Shown: positions 12,430-25,918, counted from the first letter of the stretch. The stretch is 64,000 nucleotides of DNA from Typhlomys cinereus (GCA_023101885.1 JALPQD010000206.1:2334607-2398606), one strand, 5' to 3'. Made by a program: numbers and translations. Notes: generated by a model from the sequence alone, not told the origin.

Positions 12430-12975
12430 AGTCTGTGTCAACACTCTGTTTTATCTTTTATTGCACCATACTTTTTGATTACTAAGACATTATTATCACA
12501 TAATTTGAAATCTGCAGCGTGAGACCTCCAGATTTGTCCAGTTTTCTTAAGAAGACTTTAGTGATTTGAAGTTTCAGGGTTCCAAAGAGTTTCTATATGT
12601 TTTTCCAATTCTGTGAAAAATATGATATAATTTGAAAAATATTGCTTAAATTTACATACTATTTGGGGTTGTGGGCATTTCAGCAAGAGTAATTATTCCA
12701 GTTCAATAGCATGTGATGGTTTATATTTGCAATATATTCAATTTCAAGCATTAATGCTTTCAATACAAAACAAAGTAGCTTTTGTTTCCATTATTATGAA
12801 TATGCCTATTGTTTGATTCTACTGTAAATAGCATTTTTTAAAATTTCATTTGGATAGTATTTTGCAAGGGTATAGAAATACAACTTAGGTTTTTAAGGTG
12901 ATTTTGAGTCTTTCAGTTGTATGGAATTGATTTACTAGTTCATGTACTTTTCTGAAAGAATTTTAGGATATACTA
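12430..12975 (-). mobile_element. Ancient L1 ORF2 end, reversed
   Basis: 'ttgaaatctgcagcgtgaga', 'ccaattctgtgaaaaatatg', 'atttcatttggatagtattt' and 'gggtatagaaatacaact' are in the order of reversed L1 ORF2 C-terminal coding sequence. No open frame remains. Confidence 0.6.
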
Positions 12976-15230
12976 TATACATCTTCCTTCTTCTTCAGTC
13001 CTTTGGACTACTATGAGAAAGATTAGAGGTTCTTTTGCTGGGCTTAAATAATAGTAAACCTTTATCACTACAAAGTTTCATACAAAGATTTGATTCCACT
13101 TTAACTCAGAAATTCTGACATTGAAATCAAGTACCCAATACATTACCAAAATTATTGAAGCTTTCAGCAGTGACTGGGAAACTGAAGCTAAAAAGAAAAG
13201 TTCAAAAGTCTATTTTCTAATCCTTAGAAACATCAACTTTAGTGTTAGCCATTTGTCTGTGATATATGAAGAATATTATTATACCATATGCTCTTTAAAC
13301 TCAATGTTAGACTCTTGTGAATATTATTCTAAGGAGTTTAAATCATATAAGATAAAGGTATAACAGCAATAGCCATTCATATTAATATATTACAAATCAA
13401 GTCAAGCTGCATTCATCCAAACCATTTCTCTAAACCAATGATGTTCCAAAACACAAGTTGGTAGAACTGAAAACAATATCAGATATTCAGAGGCATCAGA
13501 GTGATGGAATATGAACCCAAAAAGCTTATAATTTATCATTAAAATTACAGTATATTCTAGAATCCTGATCTTTGACTTGAAATCAAATGGGCTTAGTCAT
13601 TCCGAATTGATTAAGGTAGTGTAATTTAACTAAATAAGGGCAAATACATACTTGTACTTTATCCTGAAGAGTAAAATGTTTAAAAAATATATCTGGCATA
13701 ATAAAATATCTACATTTCCATGTACTTTCAAGAGCTTCCTTGAGGTGGTGCAACATGATTAATTCTGAACACACTAATAATTATGACACATTGATTCAAG
13801 TTCCTTTCAAAATAGGTGGATATAGATGCATCTCCATTTTCTACTTTTTTCTCTTCACAATCCATCTTTCATTTTCCATATCACAAGAACCCAACATACA
13901 AATATCTCAATCTTCTTTAGAAAGCCCTTGTCCTTTCCAGGTTAATTGTGTGTGCTCTTATTTTGTTTTAGTCTGAAAGTCAGCCATAATCCACCTTCAT
14001 CTACTTTGATTTCTTTGCAAGCCTGATATCCAGAGGCAATTTTGCAATCTCAGGCTCTTTAAATTGCTTTTATGTCCTTTGGGTTGGCAAGAATTTCATG
14101 TGTATTTTCACTAACTTGATTTAAGAAATTGTCACTATCCCACCATAATAAAAACTGCAATTTCTTCTTTATTTGCTTCCTAATAAAAATTTAGCCTTTC
14201 TTAGACTAGCTCATGTTTGATTCTCAGGTGTAATTCATGTCTGGAACTCACTTGAGTTCATAAATGACCTTGATTTTCACATCTGGAAATGACCACATTT
14301 GGTTGGAATGAATACTTCCTGTTCTATTTCTGAGAAATGATTCACAATATAGTTGCAGGTTACATTTTTAGTACAGCCTTTGTATATCCCCAAAAGTTTA
14401 AAGCTAGAAATTTGCATGTAGCTGCTCTGTGGCATTCATGCAAATGAAGATATTTGTAGATAAAGAAAATTTTGTCTCCAACGAGGCAAGAAGATTTCGT
14501 TCTGTTTCGTGTCTCCTAAAACACTGGAAGAAGTTACATAACCACCAGAAATGTCAACATTTTGCATCACAAAGGACCTTCTACTTTTCTTACTAACCAG
14601 AATAGTCTCTGGGCTATTTGAATAGGATCTAGAAGTTCATGCCTCAGTTTAAGATTTAAACTCTTCAAATTCCTCCTAAAAGAGAAGCAGAATTGCCCTT
14701 GTGAAATTCATAACCTAAAGGAAAATTATTCTTCAATTGTTTTGCAAGAATTAGGAAGAAAAGATGAGATAGGTAATTAACCACAATTTCAAAAGCAAAA
14801 ATATAAAGTCAACTAAAGTAGATGATTATGTCAATGGAGTTCAAGGAGAGAAAACATATACCAATCTGTTTGGATTGTTATTAAAGAGTAGTTAAGCAAA
14901 TATATGAAAATAATTTAAATAGAAAAAATAGTGTTACAATAAAGCATTTATTCCTAACATATAATAGGTACTTGACAAATTTTAGTTGTTTTATAATACA
15001 ATAAAATAATATAGTAATAGTAAATACAATGATGCATAAATAATGAATTCCTTGATATTTTATGACTTGCTTAAACCTTCTATGTTCACATACCTGACAA
15101 CACTAAGAAACTAATTAAATTCAAGGAAAACATGATAACAAATTTCTGAAGAAATTATTCAGGAGTGATAATATGTTTTTCTTATTTAAATTGCTGAAAC
15201 TGCTGCAAACTAACTGAAATGTAACCATTA
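12976..15230. other. No recognised feature
   Basis: AT-rich. Short ORFs at 13121-13363, 13583-13774 and 13740-13976 show no known motif. The 13990-14440 part is slightly less AT-rich and may be unique sequence or an unrecognised old repeat. Confidence 0.45.
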
Positions 15231-15232
15231 CA

Positions 15233-15380
15233 TTGAATTATCATGGATACCAGGGCCTTGTAATACACAAACAAGTAAGCCTAGAACTCAGGAGTATTGT
15301 TATGAATTTGAAGCCTGCCTTGGCTAGTGAGTTCCAGATCAGCTCAGGCTCCATAGCAAGACCTTATCTCAAAACAAATA
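15233..15380 (+). mobile_element. B1-like SINE
   Basis: 'aagcctagaactcaggagta', 'gaatttgaagcctgccttgg' and 'catagcaagaccttatctca' plus an A-rich end match the B1/ID-B1 layout. The 106-codon ORF across it is incidental. Confidence 0.7.
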
Positions 15381-16875
15381 ATCACAGTAGTGAATACCAT
15401 CTTGACATTTTATTTCACCATTTCTGTATTTTGCTACACCATCTACATCACATATCAAATAAACACCTGTTCAATGGTGGGTTGTGGTGTGTTCTGCTGG
15501 CCCTGAGTGGCAGGTTTGGCCATACAATAGTATTTGCAAAGTCTGTTCTATAAATTCTTCCCCATTTCAGACACTGTACAATGAGATCCAAGTTGTTATC
15601 AAAACTAAACAAAAAAAACCAAAACAAACAAAAAACTAAAACAACTTCTAATTTATAGACACAATATCACTTTCATATCCTCTCAGAAGATACAATCATA
15701 GGTTGACATAAAGATAAAGCAAAAAAGTATGATCTTTTTAAAGTTTGGTACCTTACAGCTGTTTAAATATGTCAAATGTACTGAACTATCTGAAACACTT
15801 AGGAATGAAGGAGAAGTGTGAGGTATGACTCCTTATGTGTGTGAAAAAATTAGATTGGGGTGATTTTATATTTCTGGCAACTTACTTCCTCCTGCTGATC
15901 AAATGGAACAAACAAAAAGGTTTAACAGTAAATGTAATTTCAATTATCTCTGCAAAATTGAAATAAAATCAAAGTCTCACTTATTTTAGAGAACCAAGAA
16001 TAAGATATCTCTTCTTATTTATCAATCCAATTTGATTACTTTTGACCTGTTCATGGGTCTCCTAACATGGTGAATATCAGAAGAGTAACATTTATTCTGA
16101 CACTCTGCCAAAAAAAATCACTGCTCATGGATATGACTAGTTAATCCTTCTGCTGAAAATCAAAGAATACTTTCTGGAGAATATTGTATATAATTTTTAT
16201 GTACCACAGAACCCTCTTAAAATCACAGACTTCCCATTCTTGCTGTTCACAAACGTATAACATGAAAATTACATCACTGGATTACACTGTTCTCTCTTCT
16301 AAGGCCTCATTTTTTTTCCCAAATGTTTCTGGAAACTGCAAATGTTTCTCTTAATTGGTAAGATGAATTTTGTCACTTTCATGGCAATGTTCTGGATTCC
16401 AGATCATGTCATATGGTACACATTTTAGGAGCCAATTAACCACTTAATGTTCATTTCTGAGTTAAGAGAAGATTATTTTGGAGAGAAAAGTTAGTCAATA
16501 TTTAATAAGAATTTCCTCCCCAAATATGCTTTTCTTATATTCAAATTTAACAAATAAGAATAAGAGAAAATAAAATATGAGATTGGGAAATAAAAACCTA
16601 ATCCAAAAATATCCAGCTATCAAGAATCTTGACATATTTCCATGTATCACACCATGTTGGATGTCCCTTTACAACTTTGAAATAGCATGATATCTCTTTT
16701 CTCAGAGCATGCTTACATGTCTTCTTTCATTATTGAGATACATATAAATCTTACCTGAACAAAGAATAAACTCAATTTCATTTAAAAATATTTCTTGAAT
16801 CTAACAAAGAGAGAAAGAAATATAATCAGTGTCTGTGAAGTACCTTTTACCTTGTGTGCTACTGTTGTTTTATTT
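15381..16875. other. No recognised feature
   Basis: AT-rich, including a (caaaa)n-rich stretch at 15598-15645. No coding or repeat family recognised. Confidence 0.45.
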
Positions 16876-16981
16876 GAAGTGCTAAAGCACATTGACATTT
16901 GCATGAACCTGCAACTTTTATTGTGTTTTAGTAGTGAGCAAGTATATTTATAGGAAAGTTTTATTAGAAAGATGATCAGTT
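16876..16981 (+). repeat. Inverted repeat 1, left arm
   Basis: These 106 bp match the reverse complement of 18179-18284 with only four mismatches (about 96%). The arm lies outside the MaLR-like element, about 135 bp upstream of its 5' LTR. Confidence 0.9.
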
Positions 16982-17116
16982 GTATTCTTTGAGGGATTTA
17001 CTGCAACATGAAAATATAAAACCTTAGAAAGTCAGTTTTCCTTCATAAATGATTACTATCATAGTCCATAACAGCCTAAATAAGTGAACAATCAAATAGT
17101 ATATAAGGGTTATATG

Positions 17117-18735
17117 TGATGTGATATTTAATCTCGGTTGTCAACTTGACTGTACCTGGGATTAGCTAACAGATTAGCTGTCAAATTACCTGAAGAGAAA
17201 ATCTGGATCAATGTATTTCAACACAAAAATAAACCCTGTTCTGGATGCAACCTCTCAGTAGCAGATCAGATAAAAAGAATCCCAAGACAAAAGAGCTCGT
17301 GTAATTCTTTGCTCTTGCTGGCAAACTCATCTTCCTTCTGTGATGATTGACATAGTGTGGGTCACCCCAGACTGTCACATGCCATGCTTTTGAAAACACA
17401 GTGGATTATATCTTCCATCTGGAATATTACACCAAGTAAATCACACCAAATAAATCTTGCTTGATTCTCATAAATTTCTTAAGTCTTGAGTGTTATCTCA
17501 CAGCAGCAGAAACAGGAAGTGAGACAGAAATTGGTACCAGGAATAAGGGTGTTGCTGTGAGACTGAGAAATCTGGTACCAGAAAACAAAGTGTTGCTATG
17601 AAGTGAGAGAAGTTGATACTAAGAAGTATGGTCATTGCTGTAATGTGGTTGTTTGTTGGGAGGCATATGGAGAATTTTGGAACTTTGGGTGCAGAAAACC
17701 TTTGCATCTTGCAGACAGAACTTACAGGGCTATTGTACTGAAAAATTGTTAAAGAATAATGCCAAGAGAGATGCAGGAATAGTGGATACCCAGATTACAA
17801 TGGTCCAGAGGAAAATTGAAATTGTATTGTAAAATGGAATAGGGACAACTGAAGTAGTGATTTGGCAGAGGGTTTGGGCAAGTTTTATAGTATTTGCTGA
17901 GTAGAAGAAATATAGAATAGGTAGTAAAGGAGGGTAGTTGTAAATGCCAGCTAAGGTCACATGATCAGTTACAGAAATGAGGATTGTAATTGCTATGACT
18001 GCTCCTGTTCTATTCTGTTAGGAATATACTTGTGCATGTACATACATATTAAGGAGATATTTATGCTATATAATGCAATGTCAACTTATAGTTATGTGAA
18101 ATTTAATTTACATTATGATATTGTGTTATGGGACATTAAAAACTAAGTATTTTTCAAGGGACTTGTCACTTGGGAAAAAACTGATCATCTTTCTAATAAA
18201 ACTTTCCTATAAATATACTTGCTCACTACTAAAACACAATAGAAGTTGCTGGTTCATGCAGATATCAATGTGCTTTAGCACTTCAATGTGGTTGTATGTG
18301 TAATGGTTATAGTAAGCAGAATTATGATCTTATTTTTATGTCATGAGGGGTGGATATGTGATAGTTAATCTTGATTGTTCATTTGATTACACCTGGGATT
18401 AACTCATAGATTAGTTGTCAGACCATCCAAGGACCATTCAATATATTTGCAATATGAAGACCAAACCTAAATCTGAATGGAAACTCCCTGAGCAAACCAG
18501 ATAAAAGCAATTACAAAAGAGAAGAGTTCATGGACTTTCTTGCCTCTGCTGAAAATATCTTTCTTTCATGATGATGGATGTACCTTGACCTACCTTTAGA
18601 ATATGCTGTCTGTCATGTTCTTTTTTACATCAAAATGGACTGTCTCTCCCTCTGGAATTATAAACCAAATGGATTTCCATTTCTCCCCTTAAGTTGCTTG
18701 AGTCTGACTTTTGTCTTACAGCAGAAGAAAGAGTA
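17117..18735 (+). mobile_element. MaLR-like element with two related LTRs
   Basis: The first LTR (about 17117-17523) begins 'tgatatttaatctcggttgt' and the second (about 18356-18735) 'tgtgatagttaatcttgatt'. Both share 'acacctgggattaac'-like text and end with a polyadenylation-type region and 'cacagcagcagaaa'/'acagcagaagaaa'. Between them, 'gacagaaattggtaccagg…' and 'ttttggaactttgggtgcag' look like MaLR internal sequence. No ORF survives. The two LTRs are considerably diverged, and the right arm of inverted repeat 1 sits inside, so this may be two separate insertions. Confidence 0.55.
18179..18284 (-). repeat. Inverted repeat 1, right arm
   Basis: Reverse complement of 16876-16981, four mismatches. 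Spacer about 1.2 kb. Confidence 0.9.
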
Positions 18736-18840
18736 ACCATGAGATGGCTCAGGGTTAAGACGCTGCCTCACAAGCAGAAGGTCTTGAGTTTGGATCCTAG
18801 GTCCCATGTAAAAATCCAGGCAGAAGGTTCTTGTGGCCAC
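18736..18840 (+). mobile_element. SINE fragment (B2 superfamily)
   Basis: 'gagatggctcagggttaaga', 'agcagaaggtcttgagtttg' and 'atgtaaaaatccaggcagaa' match the 5' half of the local SINE. It abuts the end of the LTR at 18735. Confidence 0.75.
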
Positions 18841-19437
18841 TGACCAGGTGAGATGTCCCACCAGTCCCTGCTCACCCAGCCATCCAACCTCTGAAGCCTT
18901 CCCTTCTTTGACGTGGGAGCGAGTTGGTTGAATTGTATTACAATTGCAGATATTGTAGCAACAGACAGAGGAACCCTAAACAAATTGCCTTTCAAAGAAC
19001 CATGGATCTGATCTGCTGAATCAAGAATGGGTGCCATTTTATCCTTTGTCAGGTCTGCCCAGACTTCACTTGAGTCTCATCCTGCTCATTTCCAACACTC
19101 ACCAGCAGGATAGATACTCACATTTATAGCATACGAGAGATGAGCATACTGAAATAAAAAATGATTTTGCAGCATAGTAAGCCCCATGTGGAGCATATTC
19201 TCAATGCTGGATCCTGTGCAACTTGTCTGGTCGTATTAATCCTAATTAGAGGAATTTATTGAGAATTTTCAATTTGGTTCTTTGGAAGAATCATAATGCT
19301 TCCATGCTCTTCTTGACTCTTGCTTATGGAGACAAGATCTTATTTCCCTAGTGGATGTCCACTTGAATATGTTCATGAAAACAATGTGGAGCTTGCTGTT
19401 GAAATTGGAACCTTAGGGAATTTAAAAATGAATGGCA

Positions 19438-19645
19438 GTGGCTGGGGAGATGGCTCAGTAGTCAAAGCATTTGTTTGGTAAACAATGGGCCCTGAATTAG
19501 AATCTCAAAATACCACATAAAAATGCCAGCTGGATAGGGGAGCATTTAATTCCAGTACTGGATGGTGGAGACTGGAAAACCCCAGAGCAAAGCAACCTGG
19601 TGGCAAAATAGTTCACTGTCACACAAGGGCCTCCACATGAACACA
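19438..19645 (+). mobile_element. Old B2-superfamily SINE
   Basis: 'ggctggggagatggctcagt', 'aaaaatgccagctggatagg', 'cagagcaaagcaacctgg' and a short CA-rich end at 19635 identify the family. Diverged. Confidence 0.7.
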
Positions 19646-19661
19646 CACTCAACTGTCCTTG

Positions 19662-19965
19662 TCATGGTTTGAAATATGTCTTCCACGGTCTCCTGTGTTT
19701 TCAGAAGGTTATGGCATCTGTAGGAGGTTGGTGCCAGACAGTTAAAGGAGGTGGGTCTTGAGTGGATTAGTCCCACCCTGCTTCCAGGAGGGGTCTTCTC
19801 TTACCGCTGGCAGTCTACTTTGCCCACAGCCATGCCATTTCTGTCTTGAAAGAATATATCTCCCTTCTGGAACTATAAACTGAAGAAATCTCCCTTTCTC
19901 TCTTAAATTGCTTGACACTGGGTTTTCTCTCACAGCAACAGATAAGAGTAACTGGAGTACAGCCT
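19662..19965 (+). mobile_element. Solo LTR, MaLR-like
   Basis: Starts 'tcatggtttgaaatatgtct', contains 'ttttcagaaggttatggc', 'ggaactataaactgaagaaa' and ends 'cacagcaacagataagagta'. This start-to-end layout is that of MaLR LTRs. Confidence 0.6.
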
Positions 19966-20139
19966 TATTATACACACACAAATACAAACACAGACAAAAG
20001 CATAAACACATATACAAATATACAGGTGTACATACAAAATATAGAACTATATTAAGCATTATGAATGCAAAACCCAGTTAATATGTGAGCTAATGAACTG
20101 AATAGTTCTCAAAATAAGAAATACATATGGAAATAAACA

Positions 20140-20640
20140 ACTTTTAAAAAAATGATCTATATACCCCACAATCTGGTAAATACAAATAAAAAGTACTTTG
20201 AGATTCTGTTTTATCCTATCCAAAATGGCTTTCATTAAAAAAACAATATATGGTTATGACGATGTATGAAGAAAGGACCTTATTCACAGGTAATTGGCGT
20301 GTAAACTGGTACAGCCACTATAATAATCAGAATCAATGCTTATCAAAAATATAAATATAAAACTATCATATGACTCAGTCCACAATATGATTGCTAAACA
20401 AATAACTAAGGCTTTCCAGTTTACAATGGAGTTACTTTCACAACCATAATTACTGTTGCTATATTCACATTAGCAAGGAAATGAAATGAACTTGGATATC
20501 AATTAAGAGGTGAATGGATAATAAAATTGTGATGCAAATGCACAATGAAATTTAATTCTGTTCTTAAGAAAACTGAGATTAAGTAATTTTCCACAACTTG
20601 GAATATATATATTATTACATTAATTTAGATAATCCAGGAT
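20140..20640 (+). mobile_element. Ancient L1 3' region
   Basis: 'gtaaactggtacagccacta', 'atatgactcagtccacaat' and 'tattcacattagcaaggaaa' follow the old L1 3' order, as at 95-700. The 20690-20880 part (purine-rich, 'agggaccacaggagttgaag') may be its continuation. Confidence 0.65.
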
Positions 20641-21069
20641 CATGAAACTACCACAATTTCTTAAATTCAACTTTATATGTAAATAAGGATGTGATATGGG
20701 TCATGAACCTAGAAAGGGACCACAGGAGTTGAAGGTTTTAAGGAAAGGAGGTGGGGCAGGTAATAGAAGAATTTATAGAATGTAGAAAGGGATCACAGAG
20801 TGAAGCACAGAAGGAGGGGGCAGAATACATTGGGATGGTGATTAATCACACCAGGGATAATGTAGACAAAAGTACAATAATGAAACACACCATTTATATG
20901 TGAATATCAGAAGTGTTTTATCTACTGATGGTTTCATGTTGGCTTGAAAAGGTACATTGTGGGAAAAGAAATGAGAATTGTTTTGGACAATAAGAAATAA
21001 AAACAATGTAAATTCACTATATTCACAAATGAAATTTTAAAAGAATAAAAATGAACATTTTATAAATTT

Positions 21070-21235
21070 AATATTATTTATGAGAGAGAATATGTATTGA
21101 TCATGGTGTGAAGGTAGAAGTCAGAAGATGATTTTCAGAAATCATTTCTCTATTTCACCATGTGATCTTCTGGAGATGGAACTCATGCCACCAGTTTTTT
21201 TAGCAGGCACCTTACCTGATGAGGTATCTTGCAGA
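21070..21235 (-). mobile_element. B3-like SINE, reversed
   Basis: 'gtgaaggtagaagtcagaag', 'tttcaccatgtgatcttctg', 'ggaactcatgccaccag' and 'agcaggcaccttacctgatg' match a reversed B2/B3-type SINE body and head. Confidence 0.6.
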
Positions 21236-22690
21236 TGAAATAGCAAGAGAATGCAAAAACCAAAAAGGCTACGGGTTCACCATACTTACTAATAACAAAG
21301 TGTTGAAGATAATTTTATATAGTATTCAGTACTTGAATGCTACCTCATGTGGTATTTCTACAGAAATTTTGGAAGGGAAAAGTTTGAGCATGATGACTTC
21401 TGCGAAGTTGAATTTTCATGTCCAAACACAAATCAACCCAAAAGTAAAAGTGGGCAAAATAAATGAGTTAGTGTCAGCTTAGGGACTAGTTTTCTACACA
21501 GGACTACAGACTGAGATATGTACTCACATGGCCCAGTTTTACGGTGATGGTGCCTGCATTTCTGACACTGAGAATTAGTGGTGAAGGACAACCGGGCCTA
21601 TCAGGCCCCAATGTTGAAAGAGAAAATTGAAGGAAAGTCAAGGTTAATACTATGAGAATGAAAGATGCTGTTAACAACTACATGTAGATGGCTATCAGTT
21701 AGGTTATAATTGTGACACACAAAGACAGAGACAGATATAGCCATGGAGAGATGTTTTTAATTGATATTGTCATCTGCTGTTAAATGTGTTCATTTCAAAT
21801 TCAGAACTGCCTGGCAACTTCTAGGACATGAAAATGACCAGCAAATGGATGTTGTCCAATTCAAAAATGATAATTTCTTGTACGTCTTCACTGTAGTCCT
21901 GGAATGTAATCACAAAGGGAAAAATAAGATACTGATATAATTCCCCAAATGGAACACATTCTACTATGTTAGATGAAGCTAAATAGGTCTAGATAGACAT
22001 ATATTTGGGAACTTAAATATCTAGAATTGATGAGGGATTAAAATGACAAATATTTATTTAGAAATATGCATACCAATTAGCTACACAGCTATCAAGAGCA
22101 CCTGCTTTATCTTCCTGTCACTACTGAGTCTGACCTTGGCCAGGGAAACAGTTGCTGAGATTAGTTTTCATCTATCTTCTCTGGTTTCTCCTTTAGTTTA
22201 CGTGGACTAACTAGCTGTTCGTATTTCGGGAACAAAACGAATACTGGAGAAGAAATTTATCAGAATCTTAGGTACCTTTTTTAAAATAATAAAATGCAAG
22301 GTAGACATCTTATCAAAGTCAAAACTAGTTAAAAACCAAAAGGATTCTATTCTAAAAGGTAAAGCAATTTGTGGAAGAACATTTAACAGAAACATGTAAG
22401 AGTCAGATGAAGAATTCTTTGGTTCAAGATAAATCTTTCTACTTTAACTTTATTGGGTAAGCTTTTTATCTTTCTGTAAATAGAGTCACTGATACATATT
22501 TTCCATATTCCACAACACATTTATGATGTCCACATATTCCTACCTGCATATATTTATCTGATATTGTTCCACAATTCATTTTATTCATGTTATAACTGAT
22601 TTACACATAAAATTTTATTTTACAATGAATAAGTTTCTGATTAGATTGGAGGAAATTTGTATCTGAGCTATTTGTAATAAAAATTGTGAA
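21236..22690. other. No recognised feature
   Basis: Includes an 87-codon plus ORF (21219-21482) without known motifs and partly in SINE sequence. Otherwise AT-rich unique-looking DNA. Confidence 0.45.
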
Positions 22691-22693
22691 CAT

Positions 22694-22926
22694 TGGGCTG
22701 GAGAGATGGCTCAGGGATTAAAACTCTGTCTTGCAAGCAGAAGGTCCTGAGTTCAGATCCTAGATCCCATGTAAAAATGCCAGGCAGAAATGGCAGCAGC
22801 CTGCACTTCCAGTCCTGGTGAGAGGACTCTAGGAAATCCTAGAGCAAAGCAAGAAGGAGGTAGAAGCAATCTATGATGATTCCCAAAGTCTCCCTTGGTC
22901 CTCCACAGGAACACATGTGCCCAGTG

Positions 22927-22974
<48 letters not shown>

Positions 22975-23019
22975 ACACACACACACACTATATATATATA
23001 TATATAATTATATAATTTT
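22694..23019 (+). mobile_element. B2-superfamily SINE with (CA)n(TA)n tail
   Basis: Head 'gggctggagagatggctcag', B-box-like 'cctgagttcagatcctag' and long (CA)n 22929-22988 running into (TA)n to about 23006. Flanked by target-site duplications 'aaaattgtgaacatt' (22679-22693) and 'aaaattgtggacatt' (23020-23034). Confidence 0.9.
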
Positions 23020-23034
23020 AAAATTGTGGACATT

Positions 23035-24371
23035 TTTCATGAATATCGTTTATAAATGAAATGTCAGTGACTTCAATTATTTACATTACCATCAAATCAA
23101 GCTTTAGATGCTTGAAATTGAAGATATGATTAGTTAGAAATTATTAGATGTCTCAAGAGACAATATTCACTGATATTAAAAAATTCTAAAATCCTTCCAT
23201 TTGGTGAATTTGCTAATGAATTGCTGCTCAATATGAATGGAAAAAATAGATCTTAAGAATATAATATAGAAAACATTACAGCGACGGAAAAAGGAACGGG
23301 CTGAACGTATCATCCTCATGATTAGAAAACTTTTGGTCAATTATTTATAAGTATCTTTAAATTATTGAAGTTTTGTCAAGTTATTTCTCAATAATTTCAT
23401 AAACATATATGTTCTAAAAAGTTTTTTTCATCCACTGGTCTCACAGTATTTAATGATTTTTGTGCAAAGAAGTTTCAAATTAATACAAAACATAAGTATG
23501 AGGCCATAACGTTTATGAAGCTTAGATTTAAAACTGATTAGAAGTTAACTTATTGATAAAGAGCACAAACCTTAAAAACTGAACTTCATAAACCCACAGA
23601 GCAATGGCTTCAGATTTTTGTTATTTCTTGCAAAATTAAGTCCTCTTATTACAGCACCGATGGTCTTTATCATTTAGCCATCTTTCCTCACCTGATTATT
23701 TCAAAATTGGCCAGGTACTTTAGGACCCTGCTTTTTACCACTCTTGTGATTTCATCAGGTTTGAAGCACCATTACAAATGACTGCTACGTCTCTGACATA
23801 GCTTAAGCCCCCCAACCTTAATAACCAAAGCCAATAATAAGTTTCTCAGCCATGTCACCGATGTAACAATAACATGTCCTCCGTGAAATATAACTACTTT
23901 CTGTCACTGTGTACTTGAAAAACCTGTATCAAAAAGCTAATTTGAAGAAAAGAAAACAAAACACATCTTTCTACTGTTCAAAATAGAAGAATGCAGAAGA
24001 TACATTGGACTTACAGTATGAAAAGTAATGTATAGATTCATAACTATTCTGTCAATAAGTTTTATGTATGTGTACATAGTCCTGACTTGGGTGTGAACTG
24101 CTAATACCTAACTTTATGAGCATCCAAAGAATCTTTATGTATGAGGGCTTAAAATCATTACTGATCAGCAACAGATATTCTTATTTTACTCTTTTTTGTG
24201 TGATAAACTATTATCATACTAATATCATGATAAATTGACCTACAATTGATACTTGAAAAATCTTATAGAAGTATTCACAAGTTATTATCAACCAAAATTG
24301 TAATTCCTTTGTAATGTTCCATTTTTTTACACAGCATAATCTAATAAATGGATGTTAGTTTCATGCTTTTC
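23035..24371. other. No recognised feature
   Basis: AT-rich. The segment 23590-23960 has higher complexity but no homology was recognised. Confidence 0.45.
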
Positions 24372-24387
24372 AGATTTGCTCTTTTCT

Positions 24388-24689
24388 TTTTTTCTTAATT
24401 TTTAAAATTATTATTTATTCAGTTGTGCATGTATGTGCGTGTATGTGTGTGTATGTGTGTGTGTATGTGCATGTAGAACTACGGGTGAATTTGGGAACCA
24501 CCACAGACCTCCTCCACCTCCTCTCCTTGTTTAATCTACCCTGGGATTCACAGGCTCTGCCTTACCAGAATCAGAAACGCAGGCCGCCCCAGCTTCCGCC
24601 CGGCATCTATACGTGGGGTCTAGGATCTAAACTCAAGACCTTCTGCCTGCAAGGCAGAGGTTTAACCCCTGAGCCACCTCTCCAGCCCC
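24388..24689 (-). mobile_element. Young B2-superfamily SINE
   Basis: Complete minus copy, head at 24689, (TG)n tail at 24424-24471. Target-site duplications: 24372-24387 'agatttgctcttttct' and 24690-24705 'aggtttgctcttttct'. Confidence 0.92.
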
Positions 24690-25045
24690 AGGTTTGCTCT
24701 TTTCTAATTATTGTATATACTGCTTTGATGATTCTGGAAGGTGGTATTGACTGGTGATGACTTTATTTGTCTTTGAATTTGGTGAAAATTTAGATTCCTT
24801 TTGCTCTTATTATTTATTGTCTCTGGCCCAAATCCTAAATATGTAGTGCTAGGTAAAATTTTCCCCATCAAATTACATTACACAAAACATGAAATATTGA
24901 CAAAATGTTTTGTAGATTTATTTGATTTTGGTCACATAATGAATACCTATAATACCTATAAGTTTGTTTCTTCCAGTACTATGTAACACATTCTTCCTAT
25001 TAGTAATTAACAGAAAGTTTGCCAAAATATAGTGCTAAATGATGT

Positions 25046-25326
25046 TTGAATTATCTTTCTCATTAGTAACTAAACTATTTCATTACTGCTCTGTAAAAGT
25101 ACAGAATGAAAGCAAGAGACATATGAGCCTACAAATACTCTGTATTGTATTATGGAAAGTATTTAATTAATATAGAAAGTATTTAAATAGCCAAAGTAGC
25201 AACAGATGAAATTTCAAGATCATCATCTGTAAAACTGAATACTTATAGAGATCACAATTTATTTAATAGGCATTGCAAGTACTGGGATATATTATATACT
25301 TAAACTAGGTGCTGGTTTTGCAATAA
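25046..25326 (+). repeat. Inverted repeat 2, left arm
   Basis: About 281 bp matching the reverse complement of 26106-26383 at roughly 85-90% with small indels. Shared blocks include 'atgagcctacaaatactct' and 'aaactaggtgctggttttg'. Confidence 0.9.
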
Positions 25327-25506
25327 AAGGTTTGTTATTGTTGTGTTTTTAACTTTTGTAAATGATTTTATTATTCCAATGTTATTTCATCTCATGGAAT
25401 TTTAATTTTAACAATTAGATTATTTTTACTTTATTACTTCCATCACAATGAACTCAAGTATAGCTAAAGTTAAGCACAAATTATGAATGAAGTATTTTGT
25501 ACATAT

Positions 25507-25533
25507 ATGTACACACACACACACACACACACG
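25507..25533. repeat. (AC)n microsatellite
   Basis: Short tract in the spacer of inverted repeat 2. ORFs over it are artefacts. Confidence 0.85.
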
Positions 25534-25872
25534 GAAAAACATTTACTCTTAGGAAACACATCCATCCCTCAAATTTAGAATTGTTCCACTCAAAAAAATC
25601 TAAGTTCAGCAATTGTACAAAGGAACTATTTGGAACCTCAATTAGAGAAGCTAGGACACTTTGGCAATCCCACAGAAATGGACCAAACCCATCAACTTCA
25701 AAGAAGAAAATGAAAGCATAAGTAATCAAAATGAGGCTGAAATGAAAGCTTTCATGTAATATACATTTTCAGCTCCTGATGCTTGATTTCCTGGCTCCAG
25801 AATTTTATGGCAGGCATTTTCAGTTTTCCCCAACTCTGATAGATTTTTTGGTATTGACCTAAGTCAATTTAA

Positions 25873-25875
<3 letters not shown>

Positions 25876-25918
<43 letters not shown>
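25876..25918. repeat. Perfect (TG)21 microsatellite
   Basis: 43 uninterrupted bases, inside the spacer of inverted repeat 2. Confidence 0.95.

Noticed and set aside
15233..15553. 106-codon ORF
   Set aside because: Its first half is a B1-like SINE.
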